NCBI GenBank assembly: GCA_002794775.1 | Contig: NBAY01000027.1 | Coordinates: 1 to 64,000 of the forward strand | Length of the DNA stretch: 64,000 bases | Reading direction: 5' to 3' | From: Porodaedalea pini | Taxonomy: Eukaryota; Basidiomycota; Agaricomycetes; Hymenochaetales; Hymenochaetaceae | Part shown: one piece after another, positions 10,724-22,991 of the stretch | How positions within the stretch are numbered: position 1 is the first letter of the stretch | Layout of the letters: each line of letters opens with the position of its first letter | The notes under the pieces: model-generated | Told to the model about the DNA's origin: nothing | Database searches by the model: none | What the model saw: only the letters and a program-made list of their open reading frames with translations | Position numbers and translations under genes: made by a program

Positions 10724-11560
10724 ATGAGATCCCTGACCTTCCTGCTCAGGGTGTTGATGTTCGTCTTGTCCGTGCGGGCGAAGCACGACGGCGAGACATC
10801 CGACGATGATCATGACCCATCATCCACTTCAACCACGCCGGCGCCTTCCCAGTCATCCACCAGCACTTCGACCGTGCTATCTACATCTACTTTCACCCTC
10901 ACCCAGGGTACCCCCATTACAAGCAGCAGCACTACTGCCGCATCGACAGCCATCCCATCCGGCGCGCTGCAGTTCACGCCCCCAGCGAACGTCACCACAT
11001 GTGCCCCGGCGGTATTCACGTGGGAGTTCGACGCATCCGCATCCGTCCCGCTGACGATCGTCGTCACCAACGAGCGCGCCGTGCAGAGCCCCGCGCCGAA
11101 CCAGGCGCCGCTCGTCGAGCGCACGCTCTCGACGACGGTCGACTCGCTGACGTGCGTCGTGGCGTGGTCGCAGGTGAACGTCCCCGCGGGTGCGTACACC
11201 CTCCTCGCAACCGACACCGCGCGCACGGGCTCCGTCTCTGCCCAGTCGTCCTCGTTCTTCGTGAACTCCGGACAGGACACGTCGTGTTTGAATATGAGCT
11301 CCACGTCGTCTGCATCTGCAGCTGCTGCCTCAGCATCCGATTCCTCCGGCGGCGACGGCTCCGCATCCGATACGGCCAATCCGCCGACTTCTTCAAGGAG
11401 CCCGAAATCAATGAGCACGGGAGCTATCGTCGGAACTATTGCAGGTATTCTTGTCGGCGTAGGTGGGCTGTTGATCGTCTTTTCACTCCCTCGCTTGCGC
11501 CGTCGCATCCTGCGCTCCAAGCCTCCCCGGCACCCCGGAGCACCATACATTCTTTTCTGA
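10724..11560 (+). CDS. Secreted or surface Ser/Thr-rich protein with one C-terminal TM
   Basis: Single-exon frame of 278 codons. Residues 1-19 form a signal peptide (MRSLTFLLRVLMFVLSVRA). A Ser/Thr/Pro-rich stretch to about residue 85 is likely O-mannosylated. A compact beta-rich domain of about 100 residues follows (from LQFTPPANVTTCAPAVFTWE to SSFFVNSG), with paired Cys and the layout of the Kre9/Knh1-like Ig-type domains common in agaricomycete surface proteins. A second Ser/Ala-rich spacer leads to a TM (STGAIVGTIAGILVGVGGLL) and a short basic tail (RLRRRILRSK). A cell-wall-facing, membrane-anchored role is inferred from the layout; no enzyme motif is present. The strongly GC-rich middle yields long shadow frames on the other strand. 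Confidence 0.75.
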   Translation: MRSLTFLLRVLMFVLSVRAKHDGETSDDDHDPSSTSTTPAPSQSSTSTSTVLSTSTFTLTQGTPITSSSTTAASTAIPSGALQFTPPANVTTCAPAVFTWEFDASASVPLTIVVTNERAVQSPAPNQAPLVERTLSTTVDSLTCVVAWSQVNVPAGAYTLLATDTARTGSVSAQSSSFFVNSGQDTSCLNMSSTSSASAAAASASDSSGGDGSASDTANPPTSSRSPKSMSTGAIVGTIAGILVGVGGLLIVFSLPRLRRRILRSKPPRHPGAPYILF

Positions 11561-11845
11561 TGTACTTGCCCAAACGAATGATAGACATTTTTTCGTACCT
11601 GTATGATACACGAGAGACTAATGCAGAAATATTATAATGTGTGCTACATTAAGTCCTACAAACTCGTTATATCCGTTATACAGTACTCATAACATGCAGA
11701 CAAAAGCAAGACAAGCTAAGGCGCGTGACAGGGGGTCGTAAAAGGAGACAACCAGACGCGGGAGGGAAATGTGGATAAAATGCGAATAAGGATATTCAAC
11801 GACAGCGAAAGAAGAGTGAAGTAGGAGGTCATGATCCATCCCAAG

Positions 11846-14800
11846 CTATCGCCCGAGGGAGCCCATAAAGCTTGACAAGTTGAGGTTCTCGTACTCTTCT
11901 TCCGCCGGGAGGTCTTCTAGGCCCTCCAGGATGTTTTTCTGGCCGAGCTGTCCGGACTTCTCCTTCTCCTTCCGCTTTCTGGCGGCGGCTGCGTCCTCTT
12001 CCTCTGTCGTCCGCTTGAACAGGTCGAGCACGAGGTCGGTATCCATCGAGTCCAGACCTGCGTTTTGCTGGGTCACTATTGAGTTTGCGATGTTCAGTTT
12101 GAAGCGTTGCAAGCTGAAATGCGCGACGTATAAGCGAAAAGACAGAAAGAGGATAGAAAAAAGGGAAAGCGTACCCCATGATCTTCTCCTCAAGCGTGCC
12201 CTTGGTAATCAGCCGATAGACATTCACGACCTTCTTCTGCCCAATTCGATGCGCACGATCCATGGCTTGAAGGTCCTTCATCGGGTTCCAGTCATGCTCC
12301 ACGAAAATAACCGTGTCTGCGCCAGTCAGGGTCAGACCCAAGCCACCCACGTGTGTGGTCAGAAGCAAACAGTCAATACTCGGGTCTGAGTTGAACGTCT
12401 GCACGATCGCATGCCGCTTGTGCGCGTCCGTTCCGCCGTCAAGGCGCATGTACGTGACGGCCGGCATGTGCTTCTTGAAGAGGTCTGACTCGATGATGTC
12501 GATCATCTGCTTCAGCTGGCAGAAGATGAGAACACGGTGCTGCGAGAAGACGCCGGTGGAGGTGTCTTCCGTCTCTAGGAGCTCGCTCTTGCCCGTTTCA
12601 ACTGTCGCAGCTGCGCCCGTGCCGATACCACAGTCGAGCAAGATCTGTCTATATGACGACGTAAGAGGATGAGTTAAGTCTTGTACTTAAACTGATACGT
12701 ACCTCAAAGCCAACAGCTTCGGTGCGTGTGTTATGTCCCGAAGTCCTTCGGATGAATCCTTCGTCTTCACCCTGGCCAAAGCGGCACTGGTGGCTTCTTT
12801 GTCGTCCTTCAGAACCAGTGCCGGATGATTGACAAGTTTGCGCAAGTACTGCAGCGACTGGAAGATATGCTTCTGTCCGGTAGCTTGCGTGGCATCGGCG
12901 CCACCCGCCTGTACCACATCCGCCGCAGAGTCGTGGGCATTCGACTTCGCGAACTCATCGTAGAGGTTCTTCTGCATGTCCGAGAGTTCGCAGTAGTAGT
13001 CCTGGATGATCTTCGGAGGGAGATCGTTCAGAACGTCTTCCTTGAGGCGCCTAAGGAGGAATGGAAGAACTTGCTTGTGCAGCGCTTCGAGAGCAAGCGC
13101 CGCCGCCTCGCCGTTTTTGGACTTGCCATCTCTGTTCGACAAGATAGGTTTTCCGAAGCGCTCATTGAACGAGTGTTCACTACCCAAGAATCCTGGCATT
13201 AAGAAATCGAACAGGCTCCACAACTCGAGAACGTTGTTCTGTATGGGCGTGCCGGAGAGAATAAGTCGATGGTGAGCACGGATGAGCTTAACGGACTTTG
13301 TCAGCTTGGTCTTCGCATTCTTGATGACATGGCCTTCGTCAAGTATACAATAATGCCAGTTCAAATTCTGCAGGCTGGCGATGTCATTCCGGACCACTTC
13401 GTACGACGTGATTATAACGTCGTAGGATGCGAATTTCGTCAAGAGGCGTTGACGATCGCGTGCTGCCCCCACGTACATAAGTGGCTTCAACGTTTCCGTG
13501 TATTTGAGGATCTCATAGTACCAGTGGCCTGTGAGAGTCGGAGGGCAGATGATGAGAGAAGGCATATGAACCGAATCGGGAGACTGAGTGGCCTTGTAGC
13601 GTTCAGCGCGCTCGAAATGTTTACTAGCCAGAATACAAATCGACTGGAGTGTCTTTCCGAGACCCATATCTACAAGGGTCGTTTTAGCGGTTTCACATGT
13701 TAGTGGTAGTATGACTTACCATCACAGAGGATTCCGTGTAATTGGAATTTGGCGAGGAACGCAAGCCAGTTGACACCATCCTGCTGGTACTTGCGCAGCT
13801 CGGCATTGATCTTCACTGGTAAGGTGTACTGTTCAACTTTGCTTCCGTCTAAGAGTTGCGTCAGGAACGTCCTTTCTTCTTGACGACGCCGCAGTAGCTC
13901 CTCAGAGAAGTCCGGAGGGTCTGGAAGTCCGGCCTATAACAACGTGTATCAATGAAAATCTTCAACACTGTGAGACCAAAAGAGAACGGACCTCAAGAGG
14001 GACCATCTTCACTAAGGAGGCAAAAGTGTTCGTAGCAGTCGTTCGAATATCATCATCCGTATCGCTCATCCGCCCAAGAACAGGAACAACCAAGAAGATG
14101 ACATAAGGCAGAGCCTTGATGTCAAGCTCCTGTACCACGTCTACAAGGCAGGGTTAACAACACGATAGCAATAAAAGCTCAAGATACGCACGATAGATCA
14201 GTTCAATGACGCCTTGTCTATTAGTGGTGGACTTCGGATCTCCTAGAAGAGGAATAACGTGTTCGATGACGTGCTTCATGGCCCGCACAGTGATCACGCC
14301 ACAAATTGTGGCAAAACACTTTGCTGTGCACTGACGGATGATAGCATAGCGGCTACGCAGTGCGAGAGTCAGCTTCGGCAGTAGTTCGACTAGACGGTGG
14401 CGAAGCCCTTCGTGCAGAGCTGTGGCGGTGACTTTCAGAACACTCAATGAGTCGATAACGTCCTGTCCGAGTTGTTTGTCCATAGCTTTATCGCCATCAC
14501 GAAGAGAGTCTAAAGTGTTGTTAAAATAAAGCGCACGGAAGGAACCAAATCCAGGGACGAACCTGTTTGGAACGCAGCTATTAAACCACCTGCCATGAAT
14601 TCCCACATTTTCGGAACACGGGTGAAAAGTTCCTCGCCAAATTTTGCCGAAAGTTCTCTGAAGGCAAGTTCTGCGCCCCTCCTGGAGATCTTTGCCTTGT
14701 CCGCTTCGGAGGGGAAGTCCACATGTGCTATTTTCGGACCCTTCCCGTTCGGAGTTGGGCAGTCGTTCGCTAGGATAGCCTTCGCCGACAACACTCCCTT

Positions 14801-17800
14801 TTCTATCTGCTTGTTCAATGTAAATGCAGGAGTCTGTTCCACATCTTGACAGAGGAAAGTGCACAGATTCTTGACTATCTTCTCTGGAGGCTGAGCTATT
14901 TTCATCGACGTGCAAGTGGAAATGAATGTAGCTACGGCCGAAGCGGATCTGGTCTGTAAATCAATGTTCTCTTCGTTCTATATTCTTTCGTTAGCAACCT
15001 GATCGAGGTCAAAAAGGTATCGGCTTACCTTAATACCGTTCATGATCCCCTTGACGATCGGGGAGACCTTCTCAGGCAACAGCTTGAGCGATACATACGC
15101 TGATGCAAAGGCCGCCGACACGCGAACGTCGTGCTGGTTCTTTATCTGATTATAATGCTGAATGGAACCCTCCAGCCGAACGCGCTTCTCATGCAAAGAA
15201 ATCAGCTCTTTCTTCTTCGTCCGCCCTAAGCCCTCTTTCAGCTGCGTGAAAATCGGGCCGATGACTTGCTGAGCGGTGGCAATGGAGAACGCGCCTTCCT
15301 CTGTGCCGTTGATGTCGATCGACGAGCCCAAGAAGGGGATCGATTTCTGCGGGACCTTGCAGTCGTGCATGAAGGATTGCAGCAACGCGCTGCATTCAGC
15401 GAATATCCTGCCAAGAGAGAGCGCCATTTCATGGTACGCAACAGGCGGTTCTGCCTGGAGCCAGCGCAGTATCTCTTTCGCGAGATCACTTGCTAAAGGA
15501 GAGGCCTTAACCAGTGACGCAGTTCTCTCTCCCTCTGGGACGATGGGCATCTCGTCATACTTATGCGACCACTCCTCGACGATAACCGCCGCGAGGAACT
15601 TCTGCAGCATGCTCGGCGAGCGGATGTAGTGCTCGAGCATTGGACGGAACATGTCATCGAACGGCTGATCTGAAGCTGGCCATGTTGCGAGAAGCCATGC
15701 AAATGCTTTTGCAGCAGCGACGCGCCCACGGAGGATGACCTCGACGGATACGAGCGTCAGGTCTTGCGCGAGCATGCTCTTGTCGACGTTGTGCCGCTCT
15801 GGCGCAGGCCCGTTGCCATTCTGCGTATCCACGGATGGATGGTACAGCGTTGCGGGATCAATTGGTACGCCAAGGGGTGTCATAGCGAGAGTGTACCATT
15901 CCAGAAGGGTCTGCGGGGTGATGAGCGCCTCCATCCAATCCGGGACAGCGCGAGCCACTCCGAGTGCAGTCCACCACACATCAAGCGTCGCTTCTCGAAT
16001 GTCTGCTCGCTCTTCCACGACGAGATTCTGGACCAGCAGGCGAAGGAAGACGCCGGTAACCCAGTCCGAGGGCAAACTCGGCACCTTCAAGAACGAGTGT
16101 AAGGTATTGACAACAGCCAGACGAACTGTGGCGATCGTATGTCGGAAGAATGGGAACAGCGTAGGAGCTAGGTCAGTCAAGGGTTTGCTAAATTCACTTC
16201 AGTACTTGATCACAGCAATTGCATGGGAAAGTAAGTTTACTTACAAGGAGTCCGGCTCGGCCAAGATCTCAATAACTTTGTCGAAGCCCACAAGTTTTCC
16301 AAGGAGGTCCATGACAGCTCCCACACTAGAGCTAAGGTCGTCTTTCATGTCACCAAGGCAAGCCCATAATACAGCCAAAACCCTTGGGAGCTCCTCGGGT
16401 AGCTGCTCGACGAGATGGGCAGTGATCGGCAACAAGCATGATGCGGCAACAGCGCGCACATCGTCGTCGGTGTCTCCTAGTCTTTCATAAGGGAAGAGAG
16501 TAGAAATTAGAAACAAAGCGATGTACGTGCAGTGTAGAAGGTATTCACCCTAGAACGGCAGCATCAACGACACCGTGAAGCACATCCTTGCCACTCGTGA
16601 GTCCATCGACATCCTCGATTTTCACCGAACGATCCTCCACAAGGTCAGAGCGCACCGCAACTTCGTACTTGATGCCGAGCAAGCCAACATGTCTGACTTC
16701 CCACACATACTGCGTGCCATTGCCGTTCCGATGACCATTGGCTCCTTTCGCGATCTTGATATCAGGTGAGGAAGGATCGAGTGTGAAGTCCTGTTTTATC
16801 ATCTGCAAGAGGATGCTATGCACGTGCAGGACGGAGCGGCGAGGCATGTGAATGAGGAGTGAGGCAAGCGTCTGGGAGACGGTCTCCCTCACGGGCGCGA
16901 CGACCTGGTCGGATACGAAATCCCCGAAGCGATCAAGTACGAATACGCAGAGGAAGTTGGCAGCTAGTGCATTACACCACTGTTCGTGGTTGATAGCATT
17001 CTCAGACGCAGATGCCTGAGCTGGAAGAGATCAAAATTGATAAGTATAAGACATCTCGAGAGAAAGATGGGAAATATAAAGTACCTTTCATGCCTCCACA
17101 TTTACCTTGGACTTTGATAATCTCTCTCAAGGCCAAGGCTGCACCGTGGCGTACTTCCCAAGCGGGGCTGAACAGATCGACTTCGAGCACTTTGACAACG
17201 CCGTCCCACACCCAGACACCCGGCTGGACTTCGAGAGCCTTCGACTGTTGGGCAGCCTTTGCCTCGACAGCGCCGCCTTTAGTTGGATCGACAACGACGC
17301 GCTCTGGAGAAGGACCGGATTTCGAGTCCTCAAGACGAGATTTCGAGCCCGCGCCGTCAGAAGCGACAAGGCGGACTCTGTTGATATAATCAGCAACGCG
17401 ATAATCTTAACTTTCATATAACCTACTTCGAAGAAGAACCGCCAGCAGAAGCAGCGTTGTACTTCGAACCGTTGCTTTGTGGAGGCGGTGGGGCGGATAC
17501 AAAGGCAGCGTTTCCAGGTTTACGTTTGCGCTTCAGTCTGTTTCGTTCCCGAGCCGACATACCCGCCAACTCATCTTCGGATGGGACTGGAGTGCTTGAT
17601 TTGACACGATCAAAGGCGAATGCTTCTTTCTTCTGCTCTGTCGGAGAGCTGAGGCCGAGCTGACTGCTCAGCTCATCTTTCGGCGTGTCCGCTTTCATGT
17701 CCGCATCGGTGCTGGGCTCGTCTGCGGCGGCAAGCTCCTTATCGAGATCCATGTCATCTCCTTCAGCGACATCGAGGAAGTCGAGGCCAAGACGACACAT

Positions 17801-18427
17801 AGCTTCCTTGCGTGCCTTTCGAACCTCGGCACTGTTCTGAAAAATGCCGGCTGGTTTGGAGAACTCCTTGCCTGAGGACGCGAGGAGACGCGTCTTGCTC
17901 TCCATAAGCTGCCGAACAGAGAAATTGGGGAACTCAGGGGGTGGTAGGGAAGCTGTATCTTTCGAGTCATCTTCCGAACTGGGAGGTTCCCATAGAGGGA
18001 CAAGAGAGCATATTTGAGACAGCGCAACTGAGGCAGCCGTTCTCGTTTCATGAGATCGTGAATGTAAGTAAGGAAGAACCTAGAATCAGAGCGTTTATTA
18101 ATATGTGAGATAAGGGATGATAAAGTTGGAACAAATATAACAGACCCGAGCTACGACCGACATGAGTTCTGCCCAGGCAGAGGGGTCATCCAGGGAGCCG
18201 TGCAGACGGAGTTTATTTACATCGTCCCCGCCGACGTCACTTCTGACACTCTTGGCTGCGAGCTGCGCAAGCTGCTTTGCCGCAGTAGTGCGCACTGAGG
18301 TCGACGACCCAGTGTCCAGCAGAATTAATAGTCTGTCGAGCCTGCATAAAACAAAACAGAACAAGTGAGTTTGATGCTTTACTTCTAGCCAGAAAGGGAA
18401 GGAGCGGCTGACTAACCTGGAAGTCAT
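11846..18427 (-). CDS. MOT1: MOT1/BTAF1 TBP-removing Snf2 ATPase
   Basis: Start ATGACTTCCAG at 18427, spliced to LDRLLILLDTGSSTSVRTTA, matches the Mot1 N-terminus. Long HEAT-repeat sequence follows across many exons, including SPAWEVRHGAALALREIIK near 17.1 kb. The Snf2 core has DMGLGKTLQSICILA (Walker A, ~13.66 kb), DEGH (Walker B), SGTPIQNNVLELWSLFDFLM, and a helicase C domain with FCQLKQMIDIIE, LLTTHVGGLGLTLTGAD and DRAHRIGQ. It ends LSSFMGSLGR at 11846. Mot1 uses ATP to strip TBP from DNA and so redistributes it between promoters. The product is roughly 1,900 residues, the usual family length, and shows no lesions. Head-to-head with the JmjC gene, 251 bp apart. Confidence 0.93.
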
Positions 18428-18678
18428 AAAGAAAGCGGAAGGAACGCCGGACCGGAAAGCCGGAGGAAATTGCAGGGCTAGGATGGAAAGATGGGGAGTT
18501 TTCTCACGTCTATCGCGGCTGACGCGCCTCTTTATGCATTTCGCACCGGCGTCATGCCGCATCAATCCATGTCCAAATCGGGTATAGCTTCGAAGCCTAG
18601 ATATATATGCTAAGCCACAGCCACCGAGCGGCTCCTAGACTTACTCATACACATCTTCTCAACTCTCCTGTTTGGCCC
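18428..18678. promoter_or_regulatory. Shared upstream region of MOT1 (-) and JmjC gene (+)
   Basis: The two start codons face away from each other across 251 bp, so both core promoters must lie here or overlap the genes. No single factor site could be named with confidence. Confidence 0.5.
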
Positions 18679-20296
18679 ATGGACTCTCTCAAAACTTTTG
18701 CTACAACCGCACTGGCTCAGATTGATCAAGAACTGTCACTCCATGATAATATGGAATACTCTGGTGTGTACCAGCTTTAATTCACGTTTCTAACTAACGC
18801 TCACTTTAACTCCGTAAATACTACTTAGCGCGTACGCTTTGCGGACAAGAAAGGACAGTGAAACTTCTATCTGCAGTGCGTAGGAAAAGCCAGGACTACG
18901 CAAAGGAACTTTCCGAGCTCTGCTCTTCTGCACATAAACTAATGAAGGAAACACGTCATGATTTATCTTGCTCTTTTGCGTGGCGAATGTTCTACACGGA
19001 TGCCGCACTCGCATGGGCTTTGCTTGATTGCCTCGACAATCACGAACCACATGCTGCCGAAGGCGAAACATACTGGAAGGATGCCGTTGCACGCCTTGAT
19101 AATACGATTGTTATTGCTGGCGCTCCCGGTGAGGGCAGGCTAGACCTTGTCCTGGACAGCATCGAGCAAATCCAAAATGCATACCTACCGTTTCGCCCTC
19201 GATCACTTGATACATTAATATCACCTCTTCCCAAAAGGAATGATAATCCAGATTCTGAGCCGCTACCAAGCGCGAGCCTCCCAGTTCCAGTTCTTTCTAG
19301 TCCGCCCTCGATATCAGCTTTTCGCGCAACCCTCAGCCGCACGCCTTTTATCCTGCGACGATTTGCAAACGACTGGCCAGCTGTGTGCGAGCGTAGATGG
19401 GCCTCAAAAACTTACCTCCAGCGCGTAGCAGGTCGAGGACGTGTCGTTCCGATCGAGATCGGGAGCGACTACCGCACGGTCGACTGGACACAACGCATGA
19501 CGGACTGGGACGACTTTCTCGATTATTTGTTCCTTGACGCTGAATTTGACTGTAAGCCTGAAACTCTAGGGAGAGGTCATAAGGAGGTGATGTACCTTGC
19601 GCAACATGACCTCTTCAAACAATTTCCTGCACTGCGGAGGGACGTCATTATCCCAGACTACGTGTATATGTCTTTACCGGCGCCGGAACACTACCCACAA
19701 TATCATCCACCGGCAAATGATGAGGAGCTCGTTCTAAACACATGGCTCGGACCCCAAGCTACTGTATCCCCTGCTCACACGGTATGTCTTTTAAAAATTT
19801 GCGATTGCACGAAGTAACACGTCTGCTCATTCGGTGGGCTTTTCAGGACCCGTATTATAACTTTTATAGTAAGTTTAACGCATCTCTGAGTCTAGGAAAC
19901 TGTCCGATAATTCTTCCTGCTTCCATTCCAGCCCAAGTCGTGGGCCAAAAAACTGTCTGGCTCGCTCCTCCAAGTGTATCGCATGCTCTCTCACCTTACT
20001 CTGAGCCATCCAGCTCCGAGAACGCGCCTTCTCCTTCTTCTCACCCTCTCCACTCTTCCTCAAATTCCAACTTCGATAAAAAGGAAGCAACAGCTTCAGT
20101 ACTAGGCAACACATCTCGCCTAGATGTCTTCGCCTCTACCTCGGACCTTGAGCACGAGCCCGGGTTTGTGGAGACCGTAATACCCGTGGCGATGAGCGCC
20201 CTCCTGGAGGAGGGCGACATGTTGTTCTTCCCGCCTGGCTGGTGGCACGCCATGCGCAGCGAGTCTAGCAGCTTCTCCGTCTCTATGTGGTTCTAA
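18679..20296 (+). CDS. JmjC-domain oxygenase, JMJD5/KDM8-like
   Basis: Four exons (18679-18763, 18829-19781, 19847-19868, 19932-20296) join to 474 codons. The N-terminal ~190 residues are helical and not conserved. The JmjC part starts near SRTPFILRRFANDWPA, with the second strand VVPIEIGSDYRTVDW. The iron-binding HxD motif AHTDPYYNFY is formed across an intron, followed by QVVGQKTVWLAPPS and the last block GDMLFFPPGWWHAMRSE, which supplies the second His. A Ser/Pro-rich insertion of about 50 residues sits between VWLAPPS and that block. Such Fe(II)/2-oxoglutarate enzymes hydroxylate proteins, and some demethylate histones; the substrate here is unknown. The 22-nt third exon is unusually small. 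Confidence 0.85.
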
Positions 20297-20908
20297 AACT
20301 TCACGAGGACGCTCAGCCACGGTTATCATTGTTTTATCACATTTGTTTTTCGGCAGGTCGAAGTCGGAAGCATATGATTTTTGTGTTTCTGATTGGGGCG
20401 TAGGGCAGCTCTTAGATTCTCGGACAGGGGGTCGAGCCCCAGGCTACCCTATTCGTCTTTTCGTTTGCGACCACCGCATCGTTCAATTCTTTCCATATTA
20501 TTGTCATCGCCGCTGACTAGCGACTATTCGACCGTTATTACATGAGTAATGATGACATACGGGTGTTGTAACAAAGAACCGCTGAAAATCTAAACCTACC
20601 AGACTCAGATGTCCATGGGCGCACAGTGAGTGGTGCACTAACATACGAGAGCCGCACCAGTTGCGACCCGTAAGCAGCAAGCAGCACCTTATCCATCAAG
20701 CATCCGAAACTATCTCCTATCTTCTAGCTTCACTGCAGTAACGGGATGCATGCTCCAAGCAGGAGGCAGTGAAACACAAAACTTGAGGTTTGATGATGTA
20801 TAGCGATATAGAACGCCGTCTAACATACGTGAGGCGAGTCACGATGGATTCCGACTGATCAGCCGGTGCAGAAGCACAAGTTCACGCAATTCTCAAGCAA
20901 CTAGCTTG
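20297..20908. other. Intergenic between convergent genes
   Basis: Holds the 3' ends of the JmjC gene and TSR3. A GC-rich hairpin near 20425-20455 resembles a tRNA T-arm but does not fold into a tRNA. Confidence 0.4.
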
Positions 20909-22109
20909 TCATTGGTAGTCCTCCGAGGCGTCAGAGGGGAGGTCCTTCCTCATCTTCATCCGAGCCCCATCAAATTGTCGATGGTTGGGATTTGCAACTA
21001 GGAGGTCGTCCGTATCATCTATTCACATGTTAGCTGTGTACGAGATGGAGTATTCGGAAGGGAAATAGACTAGACACGAACTATCTTGGCGGCTTTGCTG
21101 ATAGCTCTCCTCTAGCTCTCGCATAATCGTTTCCTGCATTTCGGATACCTCTGTAGCAGAGGTGCACATCTTGTACCGCTCGATGTACGGTCTGTAGATT
21201 AAAACCTCAGTATTTGCACTAGGACTTTTGAGAACAGCAATAGCAATAGTAAGACCTACTTGTTAACTTTATAGAACGATGCTGCCCAGCCAAAGGGTGC
21301 AAGGAGCTGCTCTGCATATGAATCAAAGCCTGTGATATAAAATGCTGCGGCAAGTGCTTCGACGCAGTTCAAGCGCCATGGCTTTCCATAGTTCGTCTGG
21401 TTCGTCGCAAGCAAATACGGCACTACGAATGGAATAACCAAAAATAAGAGAGTTCAGTGTAGATAATGCTTTACGTTGTGAGAGGAACACACGCAGTCGC
21501 TCACGCGGACTAGAGATCTTGCGCCACGGGACTTCTTCGAGCCGTGCCCAAGAACATTCGACGACGGCAACTCCGGCACTGCCTACCAGTTCACGATCCG
21601 CAGGACTGATTACTTGAGTGCCCTTGGGCCTATCGTTATCGCGTCAGTATACGTGCATACACACATTCAAAAGGTTGGGAAAAGCAAAGGTTATTGGAAC
21701 GTACGAGACTACGATACCACGAAATTTGGCACCGACCTTGAGATCGCGAATTAGCCCTAGGCGGGCGAGCTTCTTGCCTGAGCAGCGACGCGGGTCGCAA
21801 TGGTCAAAGTCCTGGTACCAATGCGACTTCGTCAGAAATAGCGTCGAGGAAAAGCAGTTGATTTGAAGTACGAACCCACATTGCAACGGGCACGCCTATC
21901 TTTACTTCGGCGTGGTCTGCATCATTATCGTCCTCGTTCTCTGAGCCGGAGTGCTCTAAGCCGTCCACAACGTCGATTGCACTGTCAGGGCGCGAAAGAC
22001 CATCTTCTCTAGCTTGAGCTCGCCGTGAATACGTGTGATGTGATCCGCCGCGTCCGCGACTCCGTATGCCGCCTCGCTTGCCACCGCCTCCGCTTCCCTT
22101 CTTGCCCAT
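20909..22109 (-). CDS. TSR3: TSR3, 18S rRNA aminocarboxypropyltransferase
   Basis: Start [20 protein letters not shown] at 22109, an RGG-like basic leader. It is followed by [20 protein letters not shown], the hallmark N-terminal motif, then [23 protein letters not shown], and [20 protein letters not shown] with [20 protein letters not shown]. The C-terminus is a charged tail ([18 protein letters not shown]). Tsr3 transfers the 3-amino-3-carboxypropyl group of SAM to a hypermodified pseudouridine in 18S rRNA late in 40S maturation. At least five exons; motifs occur in the normal order. Its start lies 124 bp from that of mL41 on the other strand, so two ribosome-related genes share one upstream region. 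Confidence 0.92.
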
Positions 22110-22233
22110 TGGGAGCGTATTTGAGGTGAAGGCACCAGCTACAAATGAGAGGCGCTTAAAGAATTCAAAGCACGTGATTCATTCATAACAATTTCCGCAC
22201 CTGCGTCTCAGCGTTCTGGACAAAACGACCGTG
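22110..22233. promoter_or_regulatory. Shared upstream region of TSR3 and mL41, with an E-box
   Basis: Only 124 bp separate the two diverging start codons. A palindromic CACGTG lies at 22171-22176, the type of site bound by bHLH factors such as Cbf1; its use here is inferred. Confidence 0.5.
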
Positions 22234-22758
22234 ATGAGGCCGACGCTGGTATGTCTGTCCAAGGCCTCGAGGCGGCCCCTTACACCAAAACGTGGTAACA
22301 AAGACTATTACAAGGGTACGTGCCTTCTGCATTTGTCGCTTTGTCGTTGCTAAAAACTCAGCTGCTCGTTACACACAGGCACGCGCCAGTCGTCTCTCCC
22401 TGGCTTGCGTACGGGCGCACCAGGTAAATACTTCGGGCGCGGAACGACGATGTACCGCCTCCTCGATGAGCGCGTCCGTGTGTTCGTTGCGCCTCCTGTC
22501 TCGGAACTCAACGCTTCACCCGTGCGTCTGCTTCCTTTCTGTTTCTGTCTTCTCGTTGACGAACGCCTTGCCACTCAGCTGAAGCCATACGTGCAGTGGA
22601 TGACGTACCTCTCCGAGGAGGAGATGGATAAGCAGCCGTTTGGCCGCCTTCCGCCTGGTGGTCTTACCGGGCAGATTTACCTGGACCATGTGAAGGGCAA
22701 TGCGAAGCCTGTGGAAACCGGAATCGCTCTGAACGCCAAGGGGGAGATTATTGCATGA
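22234..22758 (+). CDS. Mitochondrial large-subunit ribosomal protein mL41 (MRPL27 type)
   Basis: Three exons. The N-terminus MRPTLVCLSKASRRPLTPKR then GNKDYYKG joins TRQSSLPGLRTGAPGKY. Next come YRLLDERVRVFVAPPVSELN and, after an intron, LKPYVQWMTYLSEEEMD, ending GIALNAKGEIIA. The RRPLTPKRGNKDYYKGTRQ core and the RVRVFVAPP strand are the mL41 signature. It is part of the mitoribosomal large subunit near the exit region. About 140 residues, the expected size, with no lesions. Convergent with the SPF45-like gene, 233 bp apart. Confidence 0.88.
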
Positions 22759-22991
22759 AAACATTTTGCTCCTCCATATTTTCTGCGAATCGTAGCTTTG
22801 GCAGGGCCAGTTTATAGATCTTAAAGTCTCCTCTTGGCAGAACAGTGCGATTGGGGCATTTAATTGCATAGTATGTTTTTCTCGGAATAATTACGCGTTA
22901 AAATGCAACGACATCAGAGCAAGGCGGACAGTGAACAGAAAATAAGGCAAAACAAGTAAATAATCGCTTTCTCCGGCAGCGAGTGTTCCCA

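Noticed and set aside
10810..11550. Long open frame on the minus strand opposite the surface-protein gene
   Set aside because: GC-rich shadow of the + strand frame, which has a signal peptide, Ser/Thr spacers and a TM.
20405..20460. tRNA-like B-box word and hairpin (GGGTCGAGCCC)
   Set aside because: The T-arm pairs over only three bases around a seven-base loop, no A box precedes it, and no acceptor stem can be formed.
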